From assembly GCA_964423615.1 (NCBI GenBank), contig CAYRFQ010000013.1, forward strand, positions 62,001-126,000: a stretch of 64,000 nucleotides of DNA. The letters are read 5' to 3'. The DNA comes from CAYRFQ01 sp964423615 (GTDB lineage Bacteria; Planctomycetota; Planctomycetia; Gemmatales; Gemmataceae). Shown here in pieces: positions 27,211-37,090 of this stretch (positions within the stretch are counted from its first letter, which is position 1; every line of letters starts with the position of its first letter). A program made the position numbers and the translations under genes. A model generated the notes under the pieces. That model was not told the DNA's origin and made no database searches. It saw nothing but the letters and a program-made list of their open reading frames with translations.

Positions 27211-28989
27211 ATGGGTACAACGCCTGAAAACCTGCCGGACACCAAACCATCCCCCCACTCCCCTTTTGATTCTCTGTTGAACACGACAAAGCCCACGAAA
27301 GGCACCCCTCCGGCCAAGCTCTCGAAGAAACGATCACGGGTCAAGTGGATTGTCATCAGTGTTGTCGGGGTCGTGCTTGCTGGCCTGGTGAATTACCTTG
27401 TCGCACAGCAATTTGGGTCTGCCGGGCCGGAGTTGGTGTACTACACGGTCCAAAATGGCCCGCTGGAGATCTCGGTTTCCGAAAGAGGGATCGTCGAGAG
27501 CCAAGAGAAGTTCGATATACGCTGCGAAGTGGATGACATCGATGGAGACGGGATTCGCGGGACTCCGATCCGGTGGATCATTCGGAACGGGGCCACGGTC
27601 CAGAAAGGCGACTTGCTCGTCGAACTTGAAAGTCAGAGGCACATCGAACGACGTGACCGGCAGATCATCGAGAGGGAAAAAGCCAAAGCCGAGAAGACTC
27701 AGGCGGAGGCAAAATACGAGAATCAGTTGACTCAAAACATCACGCTCGAAGCCGAGGCGGAATTGCAAGTTGAGTTGGCGGACCTCGAATTGGAGATGTT
27801 CAAGGACGAAAAGATTGGTACTCACAAACTCGAACTGAGCGAAATCGAACGCAAGATTGATGACATCAAGGCCGAAATCTTGACGAAGGAGGGCGAGCTT
27901 GCTCTTGCGAAACAGGACCTTTTTGCCACGCAATCGTTGGCCAAAATGGGCTACGCAAGGCCTAACGAATTGGATCGCAGCAAACTCGATGTCTTGCGGG
28001 CTGAGAGTGCACTGGCTGCCAAAATGAATAGTCTGGACACCCAGTTCGCCGCCCTTACCAAAAAGACGACCTACGAAAAAGAGAAACAACAGAAGACCCT
28101 GCAAGGAGCTTTGGAAACGGCCAAGCGAAAGTCGAAGCAGGTCAAGCTCGACAGTAAGGCCCTGATGGCTCAGGCGAAGGCGGACCTTGATAAGGCCGTC
28201 CAGACCTTTCAGAAGCAAGACGAACTCTTGCAACGATACGAGCAAGACGTCAAGAATTGTAAGATTTACGCTCCCATTGACGGCATGATCGCCTACGACG
28301 TGTCCGACAGCCGACGGTGGTGGGAATCGGAAATCCGGGAAGGTTTGCCCGTTCGCCCGAAGCGTACGATCATGTCGATCCCGAATCTGAGCAAGATGCA
28401 GGTCAGGACGACGGTCCACGAATCGGTCATTCACCAAGTTCGGGACGGATTGCCCGTCACTGTCCGGATCGAAGCCTTTCCCGACCAAACCTTCAACGGA
28501 AAAGTGAAATCTGTCGCCGTCCTGGCCGACCAGCGAAGTCCCGAAACCCGTGTCTACGAGACGGTCGTGACGATCGATGACGTCGTGACGCAGATCAAGC
28601 CGGGGATGACGGCCGTGGCCGAAATCCACATTGCCCGGTTGGAAAACGTTTTGAGTGTTCCTGTCCAAGCGATCGTTCAAATTGGCTCGGAATCGTGGTG
28701 TTACGTCGACAACGGTGATGGTCCCGAACGCCGCAACGTCCGGTTGGGTATGACCAACCACAAGTTTGTGCAAATTCGTGAAGGGATCAAAGTCGGGGAC
28801 CGAGTCGTGTTGAATCCCATGGCGATTGTTGAGCAATCTGAGGACGAATCGGTAACTTCGGAGGACGAGTCATCGACAGAAACGCCGAGTGGACCTTCGC
28901 CGTCGATCAAACCTGAGGACGAATCATCGGACAAACGCCCATCCCAACGCTCACAAGGCAAGAGAAGTCCCTCGAGACGTCGATCATGA
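27211..28989 (+). CDS. HlyD/MacA-type periplasmic adaptor protein
   Basis: The ATG at 27211 has GAGGA 6 nt upstream. The 592-aa protein starts with a 45-residue polar N-terminus, then one membrane helix (about 47-68), a beta-barrel/lipoyl region, a long alpha-helical hairpin coiled coil (about 145-345), the returning lipoyl half (IYAPIDGMIAYDV), beta-barrel and membrane-proximal domains, and a Ser/Glu/Arg-rich tail. This is the plan of tripartite-exporter adaptors. Its stop overlaps the start of the permease gene (ATGA), so they are coupled. No ATPase or TolC gene adjoins; both occur in the 53-60 kb set. Confidence 0.87.
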   Translation: MGTTPENLPDTKPSPHSPFDSLLNTTKPTKGTPPAKLSKKRSRVKWIVISVVGVVLAGLVNYLVAQQFGSAGPELVYYTVQNGPLEISVSERGIVESQEKFDIRCEVDDIDGDGIRGTPIRWIIRNGATVQKGDLLVELESQRHIERRDRQIIEREKAKAEKTQAEAKYENQLTQNITLEAEAELQVELADLELEMFKDEKIGTHKLELSEIERKIDDIKAEILTKEGELALAKQDLFATQSLAKMGYARPNELDRSKLDVLRAESALAAKMNSLDTQFAALTKKTTYEKEKQQKTLQGALETAKRKSKQVKLDSKALMAQAKADLDKAVQTFQKQDELLQRYEQDVKNCKIYAPIDGMIAYDVSDSRRWWESEIREGLPVRPKRTIMSIPNLSKMQVRTTVHESVIHQVRDGLPVTVRIEAFPDQTFNGKVKSVAVLADQRSPETRVYETVVTIDDVVTQIKPGMTAVAEIHIARLENVLSVPVQAIVQIGSESWCYVDNGDGPERRNVRLGMTNHKFVQIREGIKVGDRVVLNPMAIVEQSEDESVTSEDESSTETPSGPSPSIKPEDESSDKRPSQRSQGKRSPSRRRS

Positions 28990-30299
28990 GAAAGCCAAAC
29001 TGGACGCTCTTGTGGGCCACGCTTTCCCAGGCCTTGCGGAGCCTGATGCTGCACAAGTTACGCAGTTTCCTGACCATGTTGGGGACATTGTTGGGGGTGG
29101 CCTCGGTCATTTCGATGCTTGCCATCGGCGAGGGGTCGAAGCAGAAGGCGATCGAGCAGATTCGCCAACTTGGGGCGAGCAACGTCATCCTGAGGACCGT
29201 TCAACCCAAGGACGATTCTCCACCACCATCGAGCGGGACAGGCCAGGAACAAAGCCAGGAGCCGCAAATTCGAATCCGCGAGTACGGTCTGCTTTACAAA
29301 GACTATGACCGTCTCAAAGACACCCTGCCCAATGTCAAAAAAGTCGTTCCGATTACCGTGGTCCGCGTCAACGCTCAACGCGGTCCCCTTTCCATCACGA
29401 ACGGAAGGGTGTTGGGAACAACGCCAGAATTGCGGACGGTGCGAAATCTTTCGATCCACCGTGGACGATTTTTGACGTGGCCCGATTTACGTTCCACCGA
29501 TAACGTGGCGGTCTTGGCCGAGGGAGCTGCCAAGCGGTTGTTTGGTTTTCGCGATCCTATAGGCAAAACGGTTCTTTTGGGCACGCGTGCGTTTTACGTC
29601 GTGGGGGTTTTGAAAACGCAGTCGAGCGGCAACACAACTCCAGGGGCGGTCGACAATGATAATCTCAATAACGATATCTACGTTCCGCTGACGACTTTGC
29701 GACGTCGGGTGGGGGAAAAGCAGAAAGTCGCGGCGGCGGAATACAAGAAGATTCAGCTGAGTGAAATCACGTTGTCTGTTTCCGACGAACGCTATGTGAA
29801 GGCGACGGCCGCCATGGCTCGCAAGATTCTCGAGCAGACACACCCGAAAGCCGAGGATTTTGAAGTCCAGGTTCCCTTGGAATTGCTCCAACAGGCCGAA
29901 CACGAACGTCAGATTTGGAACCTGGTTCTTGGGTCGATTGCCGGAATCTCACTGCTGGTTGGTGGTATCGGAATCATGAACATCATGCTTGCGACGGTCA
30001 CCGAACGAACCCGAGAGATTGGTTTGCGTCGGGCCATTGGAGCGAAGCGGCAAGACATTATTCTCCAATTTCTGGTCGAAAGCACGGCGCTCTCGACGAT
30101 TGGCGGGCTGTTGGGGATTGTGCTTGGTGTGGGGATTCCTATGTTTGTGAATTATGCGTACGACATCCAGGTCGTGTTTCGGTGGTGGTCGGTTCTGCTC
30201 GCCTTTGGGATCGCTGTTTGTGTGGGCGTCGGATTTGGGGTCTATCCTGCCCGACAAGCGGCCATGCTCGACCCGATCGAAGCGTTGCGGCACAACTAG
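28986..30299 (+). CDS. MacB/FtsX-type ABC transporter permease
   Basis: 437 aa. The N-terminal helix (about 22-47, KLRSFLTMLGTLLGVASVISMLAIG) is typical of MacB permeases, followed by a large periplasmic domain (about 50-310) and three C-terminal membrane helices carrying SLLVGGIGIMNIMLATVTERTREIGLRRAIGAKRQDI, the FtsX-family signature. It lacks its own nucleotide-binding domain and no ATPase gene lies next to it, unlike the 57.9-60.5 kb locus. It is coupled to the HlyD gene by a 4-nt overlap. It probably powers or mechanically drives export together with an ATPase encoded elsewhere. Confidence 0.87.
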   Translation: MRKPNWTLLWATLSQALRSLMLHKLRSFLTMLGTLLGVASVISMLAIGEGSKQKAIEQIRQLGASNVILRTVQPKDDSPPPSSGTGQEQSQEPQIRIREYGLLYKDYDRLKDTLPNVKKVVPITVVRVNAQRGPLSITNGRVLGTTPELRTVRNLSIHRGRFLTWPDLRSTDNVAVLAEGAAKRLFGFRDPIGKTVLLGTRAFYVVGVLKTQSSGNTTPGAVDNDNLNNDIYVPLTTLRRRVGEKQKVAAAEYKKIQLSEITLSVSDERYVKATAAMARKILEQTHPKAEDFEVQVPLELLQQAEHERQIWNLVLGSIAGISLLVGGIGIMNIMLATVTERTREIGLRRAIGAKRQDIILQFLVESTALSTIGGLLGIVLGVGIPMFVNYAYDIQVVFRWWSVLLAFGIAVCVGVGFGVYPARQAAMLDPIEALRHN

Positions 30300-30326
30300 A
30301 GCGGTTGACGTTCGTGTTAAGTACAG
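30299..30326. repeat. Single arm of the 28-nt hairpin-repeat family
   Basis: GAGCGGTTGACGTTCGTGTT and onward matches bases 1-28 at 22 of 28 positions. It begins at the last base of the permease stop codon. No opposite arm is evident nearby. Confidence 0.5.
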
Positions 30327-30398
30327 TTCGCAGTCCTTGAAGTCCTCAGCCAAAGCCCCTTCTGGAGATAAGAATCCTCGGAACGCGGAGTTTATTGG

Positions 30399-30459
30399 TG
30401 TCCGTTTTTTTGTGTTTGGGTTAGGTACACGCGAACCGCGTGTACCTACGAAACGGACA
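30399..30459. repeat. Palindromic repeat, single-core version (61 nt)
   Basis: The ends TGTCCGTTT (30399-30407) and AAACGGACA (30451-30459) are inverted repeats. The core is GGTACACGCG-AAC-CGCGTGTACC followed by TACGA. It belongs to the same family as 35821-35927 and 43324-43430, but with one core instead of two. Confidence 0.75.
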
Positions 30460-30565
30460 GTCATTGATTTCCCGTTCGGAGTGAGCCTACTACTATAACC
30501 TCGCAGGCCTCCCTGGGACCGACCAAGTCCGAAACATCGATTTATCATCTTTTCTTGCTGTTCGA

Positions 30566-31549
30566 TTACTTCGGAAATCCGTTGGGGTGGGTGCTGTGCC
30601 ATTTCCAGGCCGTTTCCACGATCGACTCCAGAGTCGTGTACTTCGGTTCCCAACCCAGTTCTCGACGTATTTTTTCGGATGCCGCCACAAGGGCTGGTGG
30701 GTCACCGGGACGTCGCTCGCCTTTTATAATGGGAACGGTCTTTCCGCTGACTTTCTCGACTGTCTGGATTACCTCGCGTACGCTATAGCCGGTCCCGGTG
30801 CCCAGGTTGAAGGCAGTTGCCTGGCCTGGTTGCATGTGTTGCAGAGCCAGGAGGTGGGCCTCGGCCAAATCGTTGACGTGAATGTAATCACGAATGCAAG
30901 TCCCGTCTGGGGTCGGGTAATCGGTCCCAAAAATGGTAATGTGCGGTCGCTGACCCAGGGCAGCCTGGATCACCAGGGGGATCAAGTGGGTCTCGGGGTC
31001 ATGGTCTTCACCAATGTCGCCATCGGGACTCGCTCCCGAGGCATTGAAGTACCGCAGCATCGTGCAACCCATGTCGTAGATCTGGGAGTAGTCTCGGAGG
31101 GCCAGTTCGAAAGCGAGTTTCGTGTTGCCATAAGGATTGATGGGGAGCTGTGGATTGTCTTCGGTAATCGGGACCATTTGGGGGACACCGTACGTCGCGC
31201 ATGTGCTTGAGAAGACGAAACGGGAAACGCCATTGCGGCGAGCACACTCGAGCAGGTTGATGGCGTTGAGAAGGTTGTTCTGGTAGTATTTGGCCGGGTT
31301 CTTGACGGATTCGCCGACGTAGGTGAAGGCGGCGAAATGGACAATCGCGTCGATCCGGTGGGCCACCATGGTTTGGTCGAGCCGATGAGTCTCCGCCAAG
31401 TCTCCGACAATGAGCCGGTCGCTCGGGACGGCCTGTTTGTGCCCCTCGGACAAGTTGTCGTAGACCCAGACGTCGAGTCCTCGTGAGAGGAACAACTTGA
31501 CGGCGTGGCTGCCTATGTAGCCGGCCCCACCTGTTACAAGAATCCGCAT
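30566..31549 (-). CDS. galE: UDP-glucose 4-epimerase
   Basis: Interconverts UDP-glucose and UDP-galactose with tightly bound NAD. The start ATG at 31549 has GGGAG just upstream; 327 aa is the normal length. TGGAGYIG at residues 5-12 binds NAD, SSTCATYG holds the catalytic serine/threonine region, and NPYGNTK gives the YxxxK pair. RPGDPPALVAASEKIRRELGW near the C-terminus is typical of GalE. It is the last gene of a minus-strand run after the ABC ATPase (69-nt gap), and may simply be carried along in transcription. Confidence 0.94.
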   Translation of the reverse strand: MRILVTGGAGYIGSHAVKLFLSRGLDVWVYDNLSEGHKQAVPSDRLIVGDLAETHRLDQTMVAHRIDAIVHFAAFTYVGESVKNPAKYYQNNLLNAINLLECARRNGVSRFVFSSTCATYGVPQMVPITEDNPQLPINPYGNTKLAFELALRDYSQIYDMGCTMLRYFNASGASPDGDIGEDHDPETHLIPLVIQAALGQRPHITIFGTDYPTPDGTCIRDYIHVNDLAEAHLLALQHMQPGQATAFNLGTGTGYSVREVIQTVEKVSGKTVPIIKGERRPGDPPALVAASEKIRRELGWEPKYTTLESIVETAWKWHSTHPNGFPK

Positions 31550-31617
31550 GGGGTCTCCCTGGTAACGCCCAACTCGCCCGAGGCAGGGGAGTTTTCCATC
31601 GTACAATTCAATGTTTG

Positions 31618-32553
31618 TCAGTTCGTCACGCCCTTGGTGATCCCCATGAACACGTCTTCGAGGTCGATGTCTTGTTCCTTGAGGAGCTTGAGGCGGTAGC
31701 CACTCTTGAGGAGTTCGTCGGCGATGAAGCTCCCGTCGACAATGCCTTCGGAGAGTGTGACGTTGATCGTGTCGTCGTCGGGGTCCATCTCGGCTTTGGC
31801 GATATCGGGGTGCTGACCCAAGTGCTCGCAAGCGAGTTGATTCATGTCGTTAGCAACGGACACGTTCAAACAGATGCTCTGTCGCACTTGTCGGATGGCC
31901 GATTCCACGTTGCCGTCGAAAAGAAGTTTACCCCGTTCGATGATCCCAATCTTGTTACAGATGTCCGCCAGTTCCGGGAGGATGTGGCTCGATACCAGAA
32001 TGGTCTTGCCCATGTTGCGGAGTTCCTTGAGAAGCCCTCGCATCTCGATGCGGGCACGGGGGTCAAGACCGCTGGCCGGTTCGTCGAGGAGCAACACCTG
32101 TGGTTCGTGGAGCAGAACTCGGGCCAACCCAAGACGTTGGGTCATCCCTCGCGAGAGGCTCGTCACGAGAGCATCGCGTTTGTAACTCAGGTCCACGAGT
32201 TCGAGCACTTCTTCGCATTTTTTGCGTCGTTGCGGTCCTTTGATGCGGTACGCGGCGGCGAAGAATTCGAGGTATTCGATGACCTTCATGTCGTCGTAGA
32301 CGCCGAAGAAGTCGGGCATGTACCCAATCATGCGACGGATGTCCTTGGAGCCGCTGTAGATCGAATAGCCGCAGACGGTGGCCTCACCGTAAGACGGGTT
32401 CAACAAGGTAGCGAGGATCCGCATGGTGGTGGTCTTCCCGGCACCGTTGGGGCCGATGAATCCGTAGACGTCGCCCTTGTCGAGTTTTAACGTCAACCGA
32501 TCGAGGGCGTACAGGTCGCCGTACATCTTGGTCAAGTCACGAGTTTCGATCAT
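31618..32553 (-). CDS. ABC transporter ATP-binding protein
   Basis: 311 aa, start ATG 32553. GPNGAGKTT is Walker A, LSRGMTQRLG the ABC signature, LLLDEPASGLDP Walker B with the D-loop, and SSHILPE the switch histidine. The C-terminal 80 residues are an extra regulatory-type domain usual in the CcmA/GldA-like subfamily. The gene lies 91 nt after the large anchored protein, with no permease of the classical type between. That protein may be the transporter's membrane partner, as in Gld-like systems (inference). Substrate unknown. Confidence 0.9.
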   Translation of the reverse strand: MIETRDLTKMYGDLYALDRLTLKLDKGDVYGFIGPNGAGKTTTMRILATLLNPSYGEATVCGYSIYSGSKDIRRMIGYMPDFFGVYDDMKVIEYLEFFAAAYRIKGPQRRKKCEEVLELVDLSYKRDALVTSLSRGMTQRLGLARVLLHEPQVLLLDEPASGLDPRARIEMRGLLKELRNMGKTILVSSHILPELADICNKIGIIERGKLLFDGNVESAIRQVRQSICLNVSVANDMNQLACEHLGQHPDIAKAEMDPDDDTINVTLSEGIVDGSFIADELLKSGYRLKLLKEQDIDLEDVFMGITKGVTN

Positions 32554-32644
32554 GATGGTGGTTCTACAAAGGTGCAAGGACAGGTGATGTTCTCGAGTGG
32601 GTCTGGCCCACCCGAGAAAACGAACAGCAACGAAATTCCGATTA

Positions 32645-35191
32645 CTACTCTGTCGTGAGCCGAACCGGCAAGATGACGCGGACATACGTTTGTTGAACCA
32701 TCATCCCCTGGAGTTGGGGCTGTTGGTCATCGACCGTCGGCAGTGCGTTGAGCCAAACACGAGTGGGGACTTTCGAATCGTTCTTGTTGACGTCTTCGGC
32801 GCTGCCCATGATTCTGTCCAACCGACCGACAAGCACGGCAGTGCGGACGGGGGTACTTGTGGCGCGGACGTCTCGAAATCGCCAGGCTTGGTCGACGCGG
32901 CGCTGGGAATGGTTCGGACCAACCGAACTGGGGTCGAGGCCATCGTAGAAGAACATGAAGGCGACGGCTTTTCCTGGTTGCATGGTGCGAGCGGGCTTTC
33001 CTTCGACCAACACGGGCGTTTCTTTCCATGGCCCTTGCCAGGTTGAAAGTACATTCATCCCCCTTTCACCCCGTCCTCCCTTGAGGGTAATCTTGTTGTC
33101 TTTCTGGTCCGAAGCGGCGAGGGTCTCTGTGAGCGGATAGAAGTTTTTGCCATAAATCAGATGGACGTCCTTGAGTGGAACGGGCAAGTTGTTGGTGATA
33201 GTTCCCTTTGGCAACTCTCCAGTATCTTTCGGGTTGAAGGTCAGATCGGAGGTGAAGGGCATCTGTTTCAGTCGGACGGCCCAATCGGCCTGGAAGGCTT
33301 TTGTGGTCCACACGGGGATAGGAACCCTTTGCATTTCGGTGGCTCCCTCGGTGAACTGGTAGGTTCGGCTGAAGAGACTTTGGCCTCCGGGTTGGCCGAA
33401 TCCTCGAGAAGCCTGTGGGCGTCCCATCCAAGACATCGTTACTTTGCCAGCCCGTCGCATCCTGAGTTCCAACGTGTCTTCTTGTCCTTGGTTGTTGGTG
33501 AACCCCCAAATGCGAGGGTCCACGCCGATGGTATAGTTTTGGATCGAGGGACTCAGGAGGGTAAACCACGTTTTCCCGTAAGCGAACGATCCTGTTGTCT
33601 TGCCGTCTTTGTCCAGTTCGGTCCGCAGGTCGATGTCGACGAGGTCGACTTTGTTGATCTTGAGTTCACTCCCTTTGATGGCGTAGGCCGTGTAGTAGGC
33701 GGCGATGCTGATGATCAACACCACTGCGGGGAACGTGACCCAGGTCCACTCGAGTCGTTTGAAAACTTTCTTCAGGATGAAATATTCGGCGGGCCCGACG
33801 ATCAGAATGTAGATCAAGATGAACAGGGCCACCCAACTGAACGAGATCATGGCGACGTTGAACTTGTCGAGTTCCCGATGCAGCTGGGTCGTCAGATCGT
33901 TGTCGGTCTCTTCCATTCCCACGAGGCCGGGATTCATTTGGGCAGCATTGGCGGTTTGACCGACAGGACCGTATTGCGAGATGAATTTGTTCCAGAAGGC
34001 CACGGGTCCGCGTCCGTTATCCCAGTCGGTAAAGGGGGGACCATCGACGGCGAACGCGAGCAGCGTCACGCTCCCCAATCCGTAGGGGACTCGAACCATC
34101 AAGTGTTCCAGGCCGTCGGCCCTCCGGTTCGCGGCGAGCACTTCTTCCCCGTGGTCTGGCGTCAGTACGGGAATTTCGGCCTCCTGACCTCGGCGCATCA
34201 CGAAGGGAATGACTTGGTTCATCCTTGGCAAGTTGTTCGACACGGCTCGAAACGAACTGGTCTTGCTCGTCTTGGTTCTCGAAAGGACAGGAGGAAAACT
34301 TGGTTGCCAAACGGGCGAGTTCAAAATGCGATAGACTTCGTCTTGGTAGTTCCAGTTGATGCTGACGACCAGGCGACCTCCACGTCGGACCCAGTCGCCC
34401 AGGGCCGCGACTTTGGCCTCGTTCTTTTTCAAGTTGGCCAAGTCTGTGATGAATTGCTTGTTGCTCGTGGTCAGGATGATGAGATCGACGCCCTCGTATC
34501 CGAACCAGTAATCGGGTAGATTGCGGACTTCGGTCTCGTACGCGAGATGGCGAATCCCTGTGGGAACGCCACCGAGGCCAGGCTGGTTCCCAGCGAGATC
34601 GACCATGCCTTGATACAATTCGGGCAGTTTACTCCCGAGGGTCAAGTACAGATGGTGAGTCATCCCGATGCTTGACGCAATATCTCGATTCGCAAATGGG
34701 CCAAAGGTTCGGTTTCCGGGGAGTCCGCGATCCCCAGGCGTGATCTCGAAACGGGGTTCGGGAGCCGTTCGTCCTGGACAGTAGTACGTCAGTGCTGGAT
34801 GGAGTTCTTTCTTGCGTCGTTCGAAATCGACTTGGTATTGAGCTTGGACTTGGGTTCCGTCGGTAAACGTCGTGATGATTCTGTTGTCGGTGAATCCTTC
34901 GGGGCCTTTGCTCACGGGCAAACGGATGTAGCCATATTTTTGCTTTTCGAACGTGAGGTAAAGGGGCGTCCACATCCCGGCCTTGTACTTTCCAGCTCCT
35001 CTAGTTCCATACTCGGGATACGCCCGGAATCCGGAAACGACGTTGGCAAGCTTCAACCGGAGGGTCGGATCTTCTTTCTTCTTTTTCTTCTCTTTTTCCT
35101 GCCCGAACAAGGCTCCAGGTGCCAACAGGATCAGCAGCACACACCACAGCGACGACCAGCGGGGGCAACACGAGGGGAATTGAGATACCAT
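32645..35191 (-). CDS. Large membrane-anchored secreted protein linked to ABC ATPase
   Basis: About 848 aa from ATG 35191. The signal peptide (hydrophobic WCVLLILLAPGALFG) is followed by a poly-Lys/Glu stretch, an extracytoplasmic domain with a Rossmann/GATase-like part (LIILTTSNKQFI through DWVRRGGRLVVSIN, about residues 225-275), and two membrane helices (about 455-480 and 490-515, around LIYILIVGPAEYFILKK). A second large beta-rich domain continues to the end. I know similar planctomycete proteins encoded next to ABC ATPases of the gliding/exporter type but no assigned function. The upstream MazG-like gene is 49 nt away, so these are probably one operon. Confidence 0.8.
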   Translation of the reverse strand: MVSQFPSCCPRWSSLWCVLLILLAPGALFGQEKEKKKKKEDPTLRLKLANVVSGFRAYPEYGTRGAGKYKAGMWTPLYLTFEKQKYGYIRLPVSKGPEGFTDNRIITTFTDGTQVQAQYQVDFERRKKELHPALTYYCPGRTAPEPRFEITPGDRGLPGNRTFGPFANRDIASSIGMTHHLYLTLGSKLPELYQGMVDLAGNQPGLGGVPTGIRHLAYETEVRNLPDYWFGYEGVDLIILTTSNKQFITDLANLKKNEAKVAALGDWVRRGGRLVVSINWNYQDEVYRILNSPVWQPSFPPVLSRTKTSKTSSFRAVSNNLPRMNQVIPFVMRRGQEAEIPVLTPDHGEEVLAANRRADGLEHLMVRVPYGLGSVTLLAFAVDGPPFTDWDNGRGPVAFWNKFISQYGPVGQTANAAQMNPGLVGMEETDNDLTTQLHRELDKFNVAMISFSWVALFILIYILIVGPAEYFILKKVFKRLEWTWVTFPAVVLIISIAAYYTAYAIKGSELKINKVDLVDIDLRTELDKDGKTTGSFAYGKTWFTLLSPSIQNYTIGVDPRIWGFTNNQGQEDTLELRMRRAGKVTMSWMGRPQASRGFGQPGGQSLFSRTYQFTEGATEMQRVPIPVWTTKAFQADWAVRLKQMPFTSDLTFNPKDTGELPKGTITNNLPVPLKDVHLIYGKNFYPLTETLAASDQKDNKITLKGGRGERGMNVLSTWQGPWKETPVLVEGKPARTMQPGKAVAFMFFYDGLDPSSVGPNHSQRRVDQAWRFRDVRATSTPVRTAVLVGRLDRIMGSAEDVNKNDSKVPTRVWLNALPTVDDQQPQLQGMMVQQTYVRVILPVRLTTE

Positions 35192-35240
35192 GTAGGAAGT
35201 TCCTGGAGGGAAATGAGTTTTTGTCAATCGGGGAGCCACA

Positions 35241-35546
35241 TCACGGCTTTTCGGCATCGTCACACACGCAAGGTTGTTTAGCACATCCCGGACAACCGGT
35301 GGCATACTTCCGTTGGACGGCCTCTTGCAAGTCGACACCCACACAATTGGCGAGCGTGGCAAGCCAGGCCAACACGTCGGCAAATTCGCCCAGTCGTTCT
35401 TCGTGAGTCCCGTTCCGTAACGCCGTCGCCAACTCGCCGACCTCTTCCATGAACCACATGAAAGTTCCGTCGATCCCGCGTCGTTGGTCCTTCTCTCCAT
35501 ACATCTCCTGGATGAGACGCTGGAACTGTGGCAGTGTCACGGACAT
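35241..35546 (-). CDS. MazG-like nucleotide pyrophosphohydrolase with Cys-rich tail
   Basis: 101 aa. FMEEVGELATAL near residues 31-42 and EFADVLAWLATLAN near 54-67 supply the E-x-x-E and E-x-x-D metal-binding motifs of the all-alpha NTP-pyrophosphatase superfamily, which hydrolyse nucleoside triphosphates to monophosphates. The C-terminus adds CPGCAKQPCVC, a cluster of four cysteines unusual for MazG and suggesting a bound metal. The protein is a minimal, single-domain version. It is the first gene of the minus-strand run leading to galE. Confidence 0.82.
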   Translation of the reverse strand: MSVTLPQFQRLIQEMYGEKDQRRGIDGTFMWFMEEVGELATALRNGTHEERLGEFADVLAWLATLANCVGVDLQEAVQRKYATGCPGCAKQPCVCDDAEKP

Positions 35547-35820
35547 GGGTTCCCTATCTATTACTTTGGGCTGGACGATTCTGTTCGCCGAGTTGGCAAT
35601 CTCGGAGCGAACCCTACCAAGGGTAGCATATATTGTGAACCTGTTCGAGCCAGAGGAAAACCGATGAGTTCAATCTCTGACCGAACGTGGTATTTGGGTG
35701 CTTGCGAGCGATTTCTGCTGACAGGCCATTCCTGGTTACGTGTCTCCTGTTCTTTGGGAAATCAAGCTGGATGCTTCTTCTTGAGTTGGCCACTGCACAC
35801 GGGAAACGGGAAATTTCGAG

Positions 35821-35927
35821 TCGTCCGGTTATTCTGTTTGTCGCATGTACACGCGAGTTGCGTGTCCTTGGAAAGCTCTGCCAAGACAATGGTACACGCG
35901 AGCCGCGTGTGCCTACGAACCGGACAA
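35821..35927. repeat. MITE-like palindromic element (107 nt, two cores)
   Basis: The ends TCGTCCGGTT (35821-35830) and AACCGGACAA (35918-35927) are inverted terminal repeats. Two cores, TGTACACGCG-AGTT-GCGTGTCC and GTACACGCG-AGC-CGCGTGTGCC, are separated by a spacer with GAAAGCTCTGCCAAGACAA. The copy at 43324-43430 has the same length and order. Confidence 0.85.
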
Positions 35928-37090
35928 GCATTTACTGTCCGTTCCCAGAGTCGCTGCCACTTTATCCGCGCAGTTCTCAACAAACCAAGCAATACGAGCG
36001 AACCAGGGAAACGCCACTTCATCGAAGTCCAACTTGTCGTCTTCGTGTCGTCGAGCGTCAACGTCGATCACAGGAGCTTTCGGTCAGGATTCTGGGAGCC
36101 TGCTTAAGCACCGGAGTGAACGAAGACTTTACCTACTCATCTGAAGTATTGCATATCGTATTACAGGATGTTTAGTTCTTCAACAGTCGATTTGTAGTTC
36201 AACGTAACACCAAGGTGGTAGATTTGCTCGTGAATCGCCTGGGGTGTCGGGCATGGGTCTGCCAAAGTCTGAGTCGACGTCTTGAATGGCGTTCTTGATG
36301 CTGGTGCCTTATTGCTTTTTGCGAAAGATTTCCATCTCGCCGAGGTTGGGGAAATCTTGGCTAAAATCAGTTTCTATTTGAGAATGTAAGTCCTTGAGTC
36401 ATCCGAACCCCTCTGGCGAGAGGATCACTCCATGTCTTTCCGATCTGAAGGCCGCGAATGAGTGGAACAGGCTTTTGCTCGAGACAGTTCTTACGCCCCG
36501 ATCTCTTCCAGGCTTCCACTTTCCGACGCACAATGGTCCAACAATGACCAGCAACAAGGAAGCCCTGAGAAATTTTTTTGGATTGTGGCCATTTTTTGAA
36601 AAATGACACGGCGCCAAATCCTATTGTATTATGAGGACTTGCGCGCGGTTGATGCTCGATGACCTCGATATACCGCGAAAACGCTGTTTTTGGCGAAATC
36701 TGTCATACCTGATTTGTGTAAGTCGTTGAATTTATTGAAGATATGGAAATAAAGGCGGCGCAGAAAAGTGCAAGAATGGTGCAGTTTTACTGCAGAAAGT
36801 ATGCAGGTTTATGTCATTTTCTTGCATTTTTACTGCAGTTTTTGGTCGGTTTTTTGTGTCCGGGTCATTGTAGTGAGTATCGTACCACCACTCGCTGGGT
36901 GTGCTGTGAGAAATTTTTTTCGGTCTGCGATGTCTGGCGTGGTGCATCCGCTGGCCGGGTGAGCTGTGCGGTCAAATGGGTTTGAAAGTTGCCCATTTGG
37001 GAGAAGGACCGGGCTATCTACATGGCTGCGGTTTGAATCGGCACGTTGTTGAGAATTTCAATGAATCTCTTCGATTGGAGTCGACAAATC
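35928..37090. other. Gene-free stretch
   Basis: About 1.15 kb with only short, compositionally unlikely frames on both strands. Features seen: a CATTTTT-TG-AAAAATG hairpin near 36590-36606 and repeated CTGCAG sites at 36785-36840. No gene or RNA recognised. Confidence 0.5.

Noticed and set aside
36743..36985. 80-codon plus-strand gene
   Set aside because: Cys/Trp-rich composition, no ribosome site and no homology that I recognise; it lies in an AT-rich gene-free stretch.
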